Source of the DNA: Micromonospora cathayae
Lineage (GTDB): Bacteria > Actinomycetota > Actinomycetes > Mycobacteriales > Micromonosporaceae
Length of the DNA stretch: 64,000 bases
Reading direction: 5' to 3'
Assembly (NCBI RefSeq): GCF_028993575.1
Contig: NZ_CP118615.1
Coordinates: 2,232,001 to 2,296,000 of the forward strand
Shown here: positions 36,370 through 44,096 of the stretch, piece after piece
How positions within the stretch are numbered: the first letter of the stretch is position 1
How the letters are laid out: each line of letters opens with the position of its first letter
The notes under the pieces: model-generated
What the model was told of the DNA's origin: nothing
The model's input: only the letters and a program-made list of their open reading frames with translations
The model's database searches: none
Program-made: the position numbers and the translations under genes

Positions 36370-38087
36370 CCGACCACCTCCCCGGTACGGGTCAGCTCGG
36401 TGACCCGGCCGTCGACCACCCGCAGGATCCGGTCGGCGTCGGCGAGCAGTGCCGGACGGTGTGCCACCAGCAGGGCGGTCCGCCCCGCGACGAGTCGTCG
36501 GGTCGCGTCCAGCACCACGACCTCCGCAGCGGTGTCCAGCCGGGCGGTGGGTTCGTCGAGCAGGACGATCGGGGCGTCCCGGAGGAACGCCCGGGCCAGC
36601 GCCACCCGCTGCCGTTGGCCGCTGGACAGGCCGTGCCCGCGCTCGCCCAGCGTGGTGCCCAACCCGTCCGGCAGGGCGTCGACCACCTCGTCGAGAGCGG
36701 CGTCCCGGACCGCGGCGGCGAGCGCCTCCGGTGGCGTGTCCGGTGCGCCGAGGCGGATGTTGTCGGCGAGGCTGGCCGCGAAGAGGTGCGCCCGCTGCGG
36801 CACCCAGGCGAGCTGCCGTCGCCAGGTTGCCGGGTCGACGGTGGCGAGGTCGACGCCGTCCACGGTGACCCGGCCGCTGGTCGGGGTGACGAAACCGAGC
36901 AGCAGGCCCAGCAGGGTGCTCTTGCCGGCGCCGCTCGGCCCGACGACCGCGATCCGGTCGCCGGGACGGACCGTCAGCGTGACGTCCCGCAGCGCCGTCG
37001 TCCGCTCGTACTCGACGCTCACCGATTCGAACCTGATCTCGCTCCGGAAGCCGGGTGCCGTTCCGCCCTGCGCGGGAGCTTCCCCGGCCTGCGCGGGGGT
37101 CGCCCCGGCCGGCGTGGCGGCCGGTACCGCGGCCGGCGGAGCGGCGTCCAGCACCGTGAAAGCGTCGTCCAGTGCGGTGAGCCCCTCCATGCTGGCGTGG
37201 AACCGGGCCCCGGCGGCCCGCAGCGGCAGGTACGCCTCCGGGGTGAGCAGCAGCACCAGCAGTGCGGTGGTGAGGGTGAGCCCGCCGTCGAGCAGCCGGA
37301 TGCCCACCGGTACGGCGACCAGCGCCACCGAGAGGGTGGCGACCAGCTCCAGCACCAGCCCGGAGAGGAAGGCGATGCGCAGGGTACGCATGGTGGCGAC
37401 CCGGTGCCCGTCGGCCATCCGCCGCACCACGTCCACCTGGGCCCGGGTACGGCCGAAGGCGCGCAGCGTGGCCAACCCGGCCACCATGTCGAGGAAGTGC
37501 CCGCCGAGCATGGAGAGCCGCCGCCACTGCCGTTCGGTGGCCGACCGGGCCTGCCAGCCGAGCAGCGCCCCGAAGACCGGGATCAGCGGCAGGGTCAGCG
37601 CGATGATCAGCGCGGAACTCCAGTCGGCGACGACCAGCCGGGCCAGCACGGCGACCGGCACGGTCACGCTCAGCACGAGCTGGGGGAGGTACCCGGTGAA
37701 GTAGGCGTCCAGGGCGTCCAGCCCGCGTCCGGCCAGGGTGGCGAGCTGGCCGGCCCGCTGCCCGGCCACCCAGCCCGGTCCGTGCCGCCCGACCGCGCCG
37801 AGCAGGTCGGCGCGGAGGGTGGCCTTGACGGTCGCCGCCGCCCGCGCCGACACCGTGCCCTGGGCCCAGACCACCGCCGCCCGCGCGGCGACCGCCGCGA
37901 CGAGACCGGCCAGCGCCCCGGTGTGCAACCGCCCGTCGAAGGCGGTCGCCAGGAGCACGGCCAGGGCGGTGGCCTGGGCGATGACCAGCAGCGCGGTGAG
38001 CACGCCGAGTCCACCGAGCACGGCGAGGTGGCGCCGGACCGCGGGGACCCGGCGCAGCAGACGCGGGTCGAACGGGCGACGGTTCAC
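36366..38087 (-). CDS. cydD: CydD, thiol-reductant ABC exporter subunit
   Basis: A 573-residue partner of CydC. Six helices (about 20-310), ATPase domain with GPSGAGKSTLL, signature LSSGQRQRVALARAFL and Walker B IVLLDEPTARLD. The GTG start at 38087 overlaps the cydB stop (GTGA), so cydA-B-D-C is one operon. A much longer upstream reading to 38927 is antisense-like sequence across cydB and is not coding. Confidence 0.93.
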   Translation of the reverse strand: MNRRPFDPRLLRRVPAVRRHLAVLGGLGVLTALLVIAQATALAVLLATAFDGRLHTGALAGLVAAVAARAAVVWAQGTVSARAAATVKATLRADLLGAVGRHGPGWVAGQRAGQLATLAGRGLDALDAYFTGYLPQLVLSVTVPVAVLARLVVADWSSALIIALTLPLIPVFGALLGWQARSATERQWRRLSMLGGHFLDMVAGLATLRAFGRTRAQVDVVRRMADGHRVATMRTLRIAFLSGLVLELVATLSVALVAVPVGIRLLDGGLTLTTALLVLLLTPEAYLPLRAAGARFHASMEGLTALDDAFTVLDAAPPAAVPAATPAGATPAQAGEAPAQGGTAPGFRSEIRFESVSVEYERTTALRDVTLTVRPGDRIAVVGPSGAGKSTLLGLLLGFVTPTSGRVTVDGVDLATVDPATWRRQLAWVPQRAHLFAASLADNIRLGAPDTPPEALAAAVRDAALDEVVDALPDGLGTTLGERGHGLSSGQRQRVALARAFLRDAPIVLLDEPTARLDTAAEVVVLDATRRLVAGRTALLVAHRPALLADADRILRVVDGRVTELTRTGEVVG

Positions 38088-39091
38088 CAGTACACCGGTG
38101 CCCTGCCGCCGATCCGTCCCCGGAAGATCCACCACAACATCACCTGGAAGCCTAGTAGGGCCGGCAGGAGGGGCACCGTCAGCCAGGACAGCAGCCGCAG
38201 CGTCGGCCCGCTGGCCGCCGCGTCGGCGACGGTGAGGCTGGCCGCCGGGTCGATGGTGGAGTACAGCGCGTTGGGCCACAGCGTCGCGCCGACCAGGAAC
38301 ACCGGCAGGGCCAGGGCCAGGCTGGTCGCGGCGAAGGCCGGTCCGGGCCGGCGGCGGGCGGAGGCGACCAGGGCCACCCCGAGGGCCACCACCAGCAGTA
38401 CCGGCATGGCGAGCGCGGCGAGCGGCTGCTGCGTCGCCTCGCGTACCCGGTCGGAGAGCAGGCCCACGACGGTGGTGACCAGCACGGCGGCCAGCGCGAC
38501 CGGCACCAGCCGGCGGCCCAGCGCGGCGACCGGGCCGGCGGTGTCGGCGGGCAGCCGCAGCGCGAGGAAGGTCGCGCCGTGCACCGCGACCAGCGCCACC
38601 ATGGTCAGCGCGGCGGCCGCGGCGAACGGGGTGAACAGGTGACCGATCCCGATCACCCGGCCGTCGGCGTTCAGCGGCACGCCCTGGAGCATCCCGGCGA
38701 GCACCGCGCCCCAGCCGAGCGCGGCCAGCGCGGAGCCGACCACGATCACCCGGTCCCAGGCGGTACGGGCCCAGGCGCTCGCCGGACGACTGCGCAACTG
38801 CACGGCCGCAGTGACCAGGATCACTCCGGTGAGCGCCCCGGCGAAGGCCGGGTAGAGGCCGGCGAGCAGTTCCCCCTCCAGGATCGGGAACGCGCCGAAC
38901 AGGATGCCGACGGCGGCGATCAGCCACACCTCGTTGCCGAGGAAGAACGGGCCGACCGCGTTGAGCAGGCCGCGTCGGGCGGCCGGGTCACCGGTGCGGG
39001 CCAGCAGCAGGCCCGTCCCGTAGTCGTAGCCGCCGAGCACGAGGTAGGCGGCGAAGAAGGCACCCAGCAGGGCGTACCAGGCGAGTTCCAC
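38084..39091 (-). CDS. cydB: Cytochrome bd oxidase subunit II
   Basis: A 335-residue membrane protein with about nine helices. N-terminal FFAAYLVLGGYDYGTGLLL and FFLGNEVWLIAAVGILFGAFP are CydB signatures. It forms the quinol oxidase with CydA; ten bases separate the two genes. It is typical of the short actinobacterial CydB. Confidence 0.95.
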   Translation of the reverse strand: MELAWYALLGAFFAAYLVLGGYDYGTGLLLARTGDPAARRGLLNAVGPFFLGNEVWLIAAVGILFGAFPILEGELLAGLYPAFAGALTGVILVTAAVQLRSRPASAWARTAWDRVIVVGSALAALGWGAVLAGMLQGVPLNADGRVIGIGHLFTPFAAAAALTMVALVAVHGATFLALRLPADTAGPVAALGRRLVPVALAAVLVTTVVGLLSDRVREATQQPLAALAMPVLLVVALGVALVASARRRPGPAFAATSLALALPVFLVGATLWPNALYSTIDPAASLTVADAAASGPTLRLLSWLTVPLLPALLGFQVMLWWIFRGRIGGRAPVYW

Positions 39092-39101
39092 GGTCGGCTC
39101 C

Positions 39102-40358
39102 TCAGGCGAAGGCGGGTTCGGGACGGTCGGTGCTGGGGTCCGGCTGCTCCGGTGGGCGGCCGAGGGCCAGGTCGTCGTGCGCGCCCCGGGCGGCGTGCTT
39201 GGCGATCAGGATCCAGTTGGTGACGGCGAGGGTGCCGAGCAGCAGGGTGAAGCCGAGGAAGGAGGTGAGCATGACGCCGCCGCTGACCGGGCTGACCGCG
39301 TCGTCGACGGGGAGCAGCCCGTACACCGCCCAGGGTTGGCGGCCGATCTCGCGGGCCAGCCAGCCGAGGATGGCCGCCACGAACGGCAGCGGCAGCGCGA
39401 ACAGGATGATCCAGAGCGGGAAGCGCAGTCGGATCAGCAGGTCCTTCGGCAGCAGCAGGAACTGGAGGCAGACCAGCACCAGTACGAAGCCGATGACGAA
39501 CATGAAGCTGAGGCTGCTCAGCGCGGCGGTCGGCGGTTCGTAGTCGCCCGGACCGAAGGTGCCGGTGAACTCGGCGAGCTTGGCGGCCTTCTCCTCCGGG
39601 GTGCCGTACTTGGTCGGCTGGAGCCGGGCCATGTCGACGAGTTGGACGAAGCCGAAGTGCAGCAGCGGGCCGACGGTGAGCGCGGCGGTGACCAGGCCGA
39701 TCCGCAGTGACTTGCGGAAGAACTCGTAGTCCTCGGTGCGCCGGATCAGGTGCCAGGCGCTGACCGCGGCCATCAGGATGCCGCCGGTGACCAGGGCGGC
39801 GAACATCGTGTGCACGAAGGCCATCCCGAAGGCGGGGTTGGTGACCAGGGCGGAGAAGTCGGTGAGGTGGGCGATGCCGTTGCGCATCTCGTACCCGACC
39901 GGGTTCTGCATCCAGGCGTTACCGGCCATGATCCAGAACGCCGAGACGTACGCGGTGAGCGCGACGCCCCAGAGCAGCGCCAGGTGTACGCCCCGACGCA
40001 GCCGGTGCCAGCCGAAGATCCACATGCCGAGGAAGGTGGACTCGAGGAAGAAGGCGGTGAGCGTCTCGATGGCCAGCGGCGCGCCGAAGACGTTGCCGAC
40101 GTACTTCGACAGGCCGCTCCAGTTCAGCCCGAACTGGAACTCCATCACCACCCCGGCGGCGATGCCGAGGACGTAGTTGATCACGTACAGGGTGCCCCAG
40201 AACCGGGTCAGTCGTTCGTAGACCGGTTTCTTCGTGATCATCCACGCCGTCTGGAGATAGACGAGTAACGTGATCAAGCCGAGTGTCACCAGGACGAACA
40301 GGAAGTGGATCGAGGTCGTGGTGGCGAACTGCAGACGGGCTAACAGCAGGGGGTCCAT
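39102..40358 (-). CDS. cydA: Cytochrome bd oxidase subunit I
   Basis: A 418-residue haem-bearing quinol oxidase subunit reducing O2 to water at low oxygen. The N-terminal LARLQFATTTSIHFLFV includes the conserved axial His, and GRQPWAVYGLLPVDDAVSP is a hallmark. The Q-loop is short, as in Gram-positive enzymes (E. coli CydA is about 100 residues longer). The ATG at 40358 has GGAGA eight bases upstream; an in-frame ATG five codons earlier is less well placed. A TACTACG/CGTAGTA palindrome lies about 75 bases upstream of the start (40433-40449). Confidence 0.95.
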   Translation of the reverse strand: MDPLLLARLQFATTTSIHFLFVLVTLGLITLLVYLQTAWMITKKPVYERLTRFWGTLYVINYVLGIAAGVVMEFQFGLNWSGLSKYVGNVFGAPLAIETLTAFFLESTFLGMWIFGWHRLRRGVHLALLWGVALTAYVSAFWIMAGNAWMQNPVGYEMRNGIAHLTDFSALVTNPAFGMAFVHTMFAALVTGGILMAAVSAWHLIRRTEDYEFFRKSLRIGLVTAALTVGPLLHFGFVQLVDMARLQPTKYGTPEEKAAKLAEFTGTFGPGDYEPPTAALSSLSFMFVIGFVLVLVCLQFLLLPKDLLIRLRFPLWIILFALPLPFVAAILGWLAREIGRQPWAVYGLLPVDDAVSPVSGGVMLTSFLGFTLLLGTLAVTNWILIAKHAARGAHDDLALGRPPEQPDPSTDRPEPAFA

Positions 40359-40432
40359 GGGCCGGCTCTCCAAGGTCGGGAGTCGCTTTTTGCCGGCAGC
40401 CTACAGGTAGCCACCCTACTCATCCAGTGAGC

Positions 40433-40449
40433 TACTACGTGTCGTAGTA
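40433..40449. promoter_or_regulatory. Putative BlaI-type operator upstream of cydA
   Basis: TACTACG-TGT-CGTAGTA, a 7+3+7 perfect palindrome in the gap between blaR-like and cydA genes. Its core, CTACG-N3-CGTAG, has the same geometry as the palindrome in the blaI promoter (CTACC-N3-GGTAG at 41945-41957). A weaker CTACAGGTAG lies at 40401-40410. A TAGGGT -10-like element follows on the minus strand, so the palindrome could cover the -35 region of cydA. Confidence 0.6.
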
Positions 40450-40493
40450 AATTCTCGCGTTCGACCCCGACCGGTGACCATCGGATACCCGGC

Positions 40494-41399
40494 TCAGCTC
40501 AGGAACAGCGAGATCGGCAGCGCCGCCAGCGTGGTCGACAGGGCCAGCGCGGCGGCCCCGAGCAGCCGGGGCGGACGCTCCACGACCAGCAGCCGCTGCA
40601 CCCGTACGTCCAGCTCACGGTCACCCAACCCGAGCGTGCCGGCCGGGGTCACCCGGTTTCCGGCGGCGGCGAACCGGCGCAGCGCGCCGGCCAGCGGACC
40701 CTCGGCGTGCACCGCGCGGGCCTTGTCGTCGGCGCGCATCTCCACCAGCAGCGCCACCCGCTCGTGCGCCGCCCGCACCCAGTCGAACCACGGCAGCGCC
40801 CGGCACAGCGCGGTGAACGGCAGCAGCACCAGATCGTGCCGCTCGGTCGCGTGCGCCCGCTCGTGGGTCAGCACCGCCGCCAGTTCCGCCCGGTCCAGCA
40901 GGTCGAGCGTGCCGGCGCTGACCACCACCCGGGGACGCATCCCCGGCAGGCAGTACGCCGCCGCGCACGGATGGTCCAACACCAGCGCGCCGGGCACCGC
41001 CGGGTCGTCCCGGGCGACCAGAGCGAGCAGGTCCCGGTGCCGACGCTGGGCGCGTACCGCGCCGAGCAGGCTGCGCGCCGTGGTGGTCAACAGCACCGCG
41101 CCGATCCCGAACCCGACCCCCACCGACGCCAGGTGCGCCACCCCCAGGCCCGGCGGAAGTGCGTCGTGGGCCAGATCGTCGGCCAGCGCCAGCAGCGCGC
41201 TGCCCGTCGGCCGGTCGTACGGGGCCAGGCCGAGCGCGATCGGCACCCCCATCGCGGAGAGGCCGAGCGCCAGCCCGACGCCCTGCCAGCAGAGGATCGC
41301 CACCCGGGGGCTGCGCCCCGGCCAGGCGGCGACGGTGAGGACCTGCGCGGTCAGCCAGCAGGCCAGCACCGCTGCGGCGAAGTGCACGGCGTACGCCAT
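40494..41399 (-). CDS. M56-family membrane metallopeptidase (BlaR1/MecR-like)
   Basis: A 301-residue membrane protein with helices at about 1-25, 35-58, 85-108 and the C-terminus, and a zinc-peptidase motif HERAH within LAAVLTHERAHATERHD. M56 proteases pair with BlaI repressors, which they inactivate by cleavage or another route. There is no penicillin-binding sensor domain, so the signal is not obviously a beta-lactam. Ten bases downstream of blaI in the same operon. Confidence 0.9.
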   Translation of the reverse strand: MAYAVHFAAAVLACWLTAQVLTVAAWPGRSPRVAILCWQGVGLALGLSAMGVPIALGLAPYDRPTGSALLALADDLAHDALPPGLGVAHLASVGVGFGIGAVLLTTTARSLLGAVRAQRRHRDLLALVARDDPAVPGALVLDHPCAAAYCLPGMRPRVVVSAGTLDLLDRAELAAVLTHERAHATERHDLVLLPFTALCRALPWFDWVRAAHERVALLVEMRADDKARAVHAEGPLAGALRRFAAAGNRVTPAGTLGLGDRELDVRVQRLLVVERPPRLLGAAALALSTTLAALPISLFLS

Positions 41400-41409
41400 G
41401 ACCCGGGCC

Positions 41410-41934
41410 CTACCGCTCCGCGCCCTCGTCCACCGGCCCGGCCTGTGGCCCTGGCGTCGCCGGCCGCCCCGGCTCGGTGGCCCGTCCCGGGGCTGACGAC
41501 CTGCCGGCCGACGGACCCGCCGGCTGCTGGCCGGCCTCCGCGTTCGCCCTCCGGCCGGTCTCCGCCGGCCCCCGGCCGGCCTCCGCGCTCAGCGCGGCGC
41601 GGAGCACGTCGGCCTCCGTCCCGGTCACCGAGCGGGCGAACCGGACCAGCGCCGCGTCCCGGCTGCCGCCCAGGTCGAGCGCGTCGAGCATGAGCTGGGC
41701 GATGTGCGCCTCCCGGCTGGCCGCGGCACGGTACCGCCAGGCCCGGCCCTCCCGCTCGCGCTCCACCATGCCCTTGCCGGCGAGCCGGTCCAGCACGGTC
41801 ATCACCGTGGTGTACGCCAGCTCGCGTCCGGCCAGCGCGTCGGCCACCTCACGTACGGTCACTCCGCCGGGGCCGGACGTCCCGTCCCACAGCACGTCCA
41901 TCACCGCACGCTCAAGGTCCCCCAGCCGAGTCAC
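41410..41934 (-). CDS. BlaI/MecI/CopY-family repressor
   Basis: A 174-residue repressor. Winged-helix residues 1-85 (LGDLERAVMDVLWDGTS, VADALAGRELAYTTVMTVLDRLAGKGMVE) are typical BlaI. The C-terminal 45 residues are a low-complexity Ala/Gly/Pro tail. The GTG at 41934 is supported by family alignment and by TAGGAT seven bases upstream, so the mRNA looks leaderless; the operator overlaps this -10 element, implying autorepression. Candidate second target: cydA. Confidence 0.9.
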   Translation of the reverse strand: MTRLGDLERAVMDVLWDGTSGPGGVTVREVADALAGRELAYTTVMTVLDRLAGKGMVEREREGRAWRYRAAASREAHIAQLMLDALDLGGSRDAALVRFARSVTGTEADVLRAALSAEAGRGPAETGRRANAEAGQQPAGPSAGRSSAPGRATEPGRPATPGPQAGPVDEGAER

Positions 41935-41941
41935 GCCACCA

Positions 41942-41960
41942 ATCCTACCCTCGGTAGTAG
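41942..41960 (-). promoter_or_regulatory. blaI promoter -10 and overlapping operator
   Basis: On the minus strand, TAGGAT (41947-41942) is seven bases before the GTG. The palindrome CTACC-CTC-GGTAG (41945-41957, plus strand) overlaps it and extends to GTAGTAG at 41960, the same half-site sequence seen upstream of cydA. Confidence 0.65.
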
Positions 41961-42020
41961 ATCCGTCCCGTACCCCGGTGCCGGTGCCGGCCCGAGGCCA
42001 AAGGTCAAGTGAACCTTCTG

Positions 42021-42038
42021 AACATCCTTGCGGATGTT
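42021..42038. promoter_or_regulatory. Inverted repeat upstream of toxin-antitoxin operon
   Basis: AACATCC-TTGC-GGATGTT, a 7-bp perfect inverted repeat, 70 bases before the antitoxin start; possible regulator site. Confidence 0.4.
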
Positions 42039-42063
42039 GCACATGGGCCCCAGGATGGTGGGG

Positions 42064-42082
42064 TCAAGTAAGACCTACTTGA
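42064..42082. promoter_or_regulatory. Putative antitoxin autoregulation operator
   Basis: TCAAGTA-AGACC-TACTTGA, a 7-bp perfect inverted repeat 25 bases before the antitoxin ATG; another TCAAGT half-site is at 42005-42010. Position and symmetry fit an autoregulated toxin-antitoxin promoter. Confidence 0.55.
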
Positions 42083-42107
42083 CGGGGCGGACTGGGCAGG
42101 AGACGCG

Positions 42108-42575
42108 ATGGGGCACACCGATGTGACGGTCACCTCGGTCATGCCGGCCGAAGGTGTCGAACGGCGGCAGGTGGTCGCGGTCGACAAGTTCCTGGACCGG
42201 TTCTCCGGCGAAGGTTCGAGCGGCAGCGCACGCCTCGTCTCCGCCGACGGCACGGAAGTGGTCGTTCCGGGCCAGATCTTCGACGTCCTGCGGCAGGTGG
42301 CGGCAATGCTGAGCCGTGGGGACGGCGTTGCGGTCAGCGCGATCGCCAGCGAGCTGTCCACCACGGAAGCGGCGCGACTTCTCGGCATGTCCCGCCCGAC
42401 CTTGATTCGCCTGGTCGACGCTGGTGAGCTGCCGTCGCATCGGGTAGGCACCCATCGCCGGCTGGTGCTGAGGGACGTTCTCGACTTCCGCCGCAGGCAG
42501 TTACGCGAACGGCGGGAAGCGTACGAGGCGTTGATGCTGGAATCCGATGCACTCGGCTTGAACGACGACGAGTGA
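42108..42575 (+). CDS. Antitoxin with excisionase-type helix-turn-helix
   Basis: A 155-residue protein. Its C-terminal half contains an excisionase-like DNA-binding domain (LSTTEAARLLGMSRPTLIRLVDAGELPSHRVG, followed by HRRLVLRDVLDF). The N-terminal half includes VVVPGQIFDVLRQVAAML, probably the dimer or toxin-binding part. It is followed 35 bases later by a PIN-domain gene, the standard order for this antitoxin-toxin type. AGGAGA precedes the ATG. Palindromes at 42021 and 42064 suggest autoregulation. Confidence 0.87.
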   Translation: MGHTDVTVTSVMPAEGVERRQVVAVDKFLDRFSGEGSSGSARLVSADGTEVVVPGQIFDVLRQVAAMLSRGDGVAVSAIASELSTTEAARLLGMSRPTLIRLVDAGELPSHRVGTHRRLVLRDVLDFRRRQLRERREAYEALMLESDALGLNDDE

Positions 42576-42610
42576 GTCGAGGCTCCAAAATGGACCAGGA
42601 TCAGTAGGGT

Positions 42611-43255
42611 GTGCCGGTGGTTCCGGCCCCTCTGCTCGTTTTTCTCGACGCCAACGTGCTCTTTTCCCGGACTCTCCGGGACTGGATCAGTCTGTCGGCC
42701 ATCGCGAGCGGATGCCTCGCCTACGACCTTCGGTGCAGCGAGGACGTGCTTGCGGAATGGATGTACCGCATGCGCCGCAAACGTCCGGAGCTTTCCGAGC
42801 AGGCCGTGGGAGGGCAGCGCCGAAGGTTTGTGGAGGCGTTCCCGCACGGCCTGGTGACGGGCTATTCGCCCGAGGCGGTGCCCTGTCCGCCGGATCCCGA
42901 CGATCGCCACGTGCTCGCCGCTGCGGTGCACGGCCAGGTGGACGTGCTGGTCACCAACGACGGACGGGGAACCGGCGCGTTCCCGGCGCACTGCCTCCCC
43001 GACGGGCTGGAGGTCTGGACCGCCGACGAACTGTTGAACTGGGTGGCCGACGGGTCGATGGAACTCGTACGGCGGGTGCTGGGCATTCAGCTCGCCTACT
43101 ACCGCCGAACGATCGTGGCAGCGGATCGCGACGAGGCTGGGATGATCGCCCACCTGCGGAAGGCGGGTGCGTCTCGCTTCGCGAGCCGCCTCGAAAAGGC
43201 TGTCGATCAGGAAGGTGACGGCGGAATCGGTGCTCCTCCGCCACCACCTCCCTGA
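42611..43255 (+). CDS. PIN-domain toxin (ribonuclease)
   Basis: A 214-residue protein with a PIN fold of the PIN_3 type: first acidic residue in VFLDANVLFSRTLRDW, Glu in SEDVLAEW, and the second cluster PDPDDRHVLAAA...DVLVTNDGRG. PIN toxins cleave RNA when not bound by antitoxin. It has about 70 extra residues after the core and ends in a Pro run. The GTG start gives a complete domain. Forms a pair with the upstream helix-turn-helix gene. Confidence 0.87.
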   Translation: MPVVPAPLLVFLDANVLFSRTLRDWISLSAIASGCLAYDLRCSEDVLAEWMYRMRRKRPELSEQAVGGQRRRFVEAFPHGLVTGYSPEAVPCPPDPDDRHVLAAAVHGQVDVLVTNDGRGTGAFPAHCLPDGLEVWTADELLNWVADGSMELVRRVLGIQLAYYRRTIVAADRDEAGMIAHLRKAGASRFASRLEKAVDQEGDGGIGAPPPPPP

Positions 43256-43271
43256 TCAGATCCAAGCGCTT

Positions 43272-44096
43272 TCAGACGCCCTTGGGGTGCCAGACGGTCT
43301 TGGTTTCCAGCAGGGTGGTCATCCGGGTGACGCCGGGGTCGACGGTCCAGTCGTGGTCGGCGGGGGCCGGGCGGAGCACCCGCTTGAGGTTCTCCGCCGC
43401 CTTCACCTCCAGCTCGACGGCCAGCTCGGGGTCGGTCACGCCGGTCAGGTCGAGGGCGTTGACGTCCATGTGGGCGGCCAGCGTCGGGGCGGTCTCGGTG
43501 ATCCGACCGGTGAGCAGGTTGACCACACCGCCGGGGAGGTCGCTGGTGGCGAGCACCTCGGCCAGGGTGACCGCGGCCAGCGGCGCGGTCGGCGAGGCGA
43601 GCGTGACCACCGTGTTGCCGGTGACGATCGCCGGGGCGATCACGCTGACCAGCCCGAGCAGGGCCGGCTGCTCCGGGGCCACCACGCCGACCACGCCGGT
43701 CGGCTCGGGCGCGGAGAGGTTGAAGTACGGCCCGGCCACCGGGTTCGCGCCCCCGTACACCTGGGGGAGCTTGTCGGCCCAGCCGGCGTACCAGACCCAG
43801 CGGTCGGTGGCCGCGTCCACCTCGTCGCCGGGTACGCCGAGCGCGACGAACTGCTCGCGCCGGCCCTCCAGCATCTCGGCGACCCGGTAGAGGATCTGCC
43901 CCCGGTTGTAGGCGGTCGCCCCGGACCAGCCCTTCACGGCGGCGCGGGCGGCGACCACGGCGTCCCGGACGTCCTTCCGGGAGGCAAGAGACACGTTCGC
44001 GGATTGCACCAGATACGACCGTCCCGACTCGCTGCGGGGGAACTTCCCGCCGATGAAGAGCTTGTACGTCTTGCGTACCGCGACCCGCTCAGACAT
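43272..44096 (-). CDS. Half-length aldehyde dehydrogenase-like protein lacking the catalytic Cys
   Basis: A 274-residue protein corresponding only to the NAD-binding-like half of the ALDH fold (YKLFIGGKFPRSESGRSY, TGVVGVVAPEQPALLGLVSVIAPAI, TGNTVVTLASP, GGVVNLLTGR). It stops before the segment that would carry the catalytic Cys. The ATG overlaps the last codons of the full-length ALDH gene, so the two are made together and probably form a complex. The combination of an active and a Cys-less ALDH half recalls the two-domain ALDH16 family, here as separate genes. It is not an obvious frameshift remnant: the frame is intact and well conserved in style. Confidence 0.82.
   Translation of the reverse strand: MSERVAVRKTYKLFIGGKFPRSESGRSYLVQSANVSLASRKDVRDAVVAARAAVKGWSGATAYNRGQILYRVAEMLEGRREQFVALGVPGDEVDAATDRWVWYAGWADKLPQVYGGANPVAGPYFNLSAPEPTGVVGVVAPEQPALLGLVSVIAPAIVTGNTVVTLASPTAPLAAVTLAEVLATSDLPGGVVNLLTGRITETAPTLAAHMDVNALDLTGVTDPELAVELEVKAAENLKRVLRPAPADHDWTVDPGVTRMTTLLETKTVWHPKGV

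Noticed and set aside
34315..38642. Long plus-strand frames opposite cydC and cydD
   Set aside because: Antisense shadows; the minus strand has complete ABC exporter motifs and coupled stop/start overlaps.
43272..44096. Half-length ALDH as a pseudogene of the neighbouring ALDH
   Set aside because: The frame is intact with its own overlapping start, it aligns to the N-terminal half rather than continuing the upstream protein, and it is well diverged from it, so it looks like a functional separate subunit.
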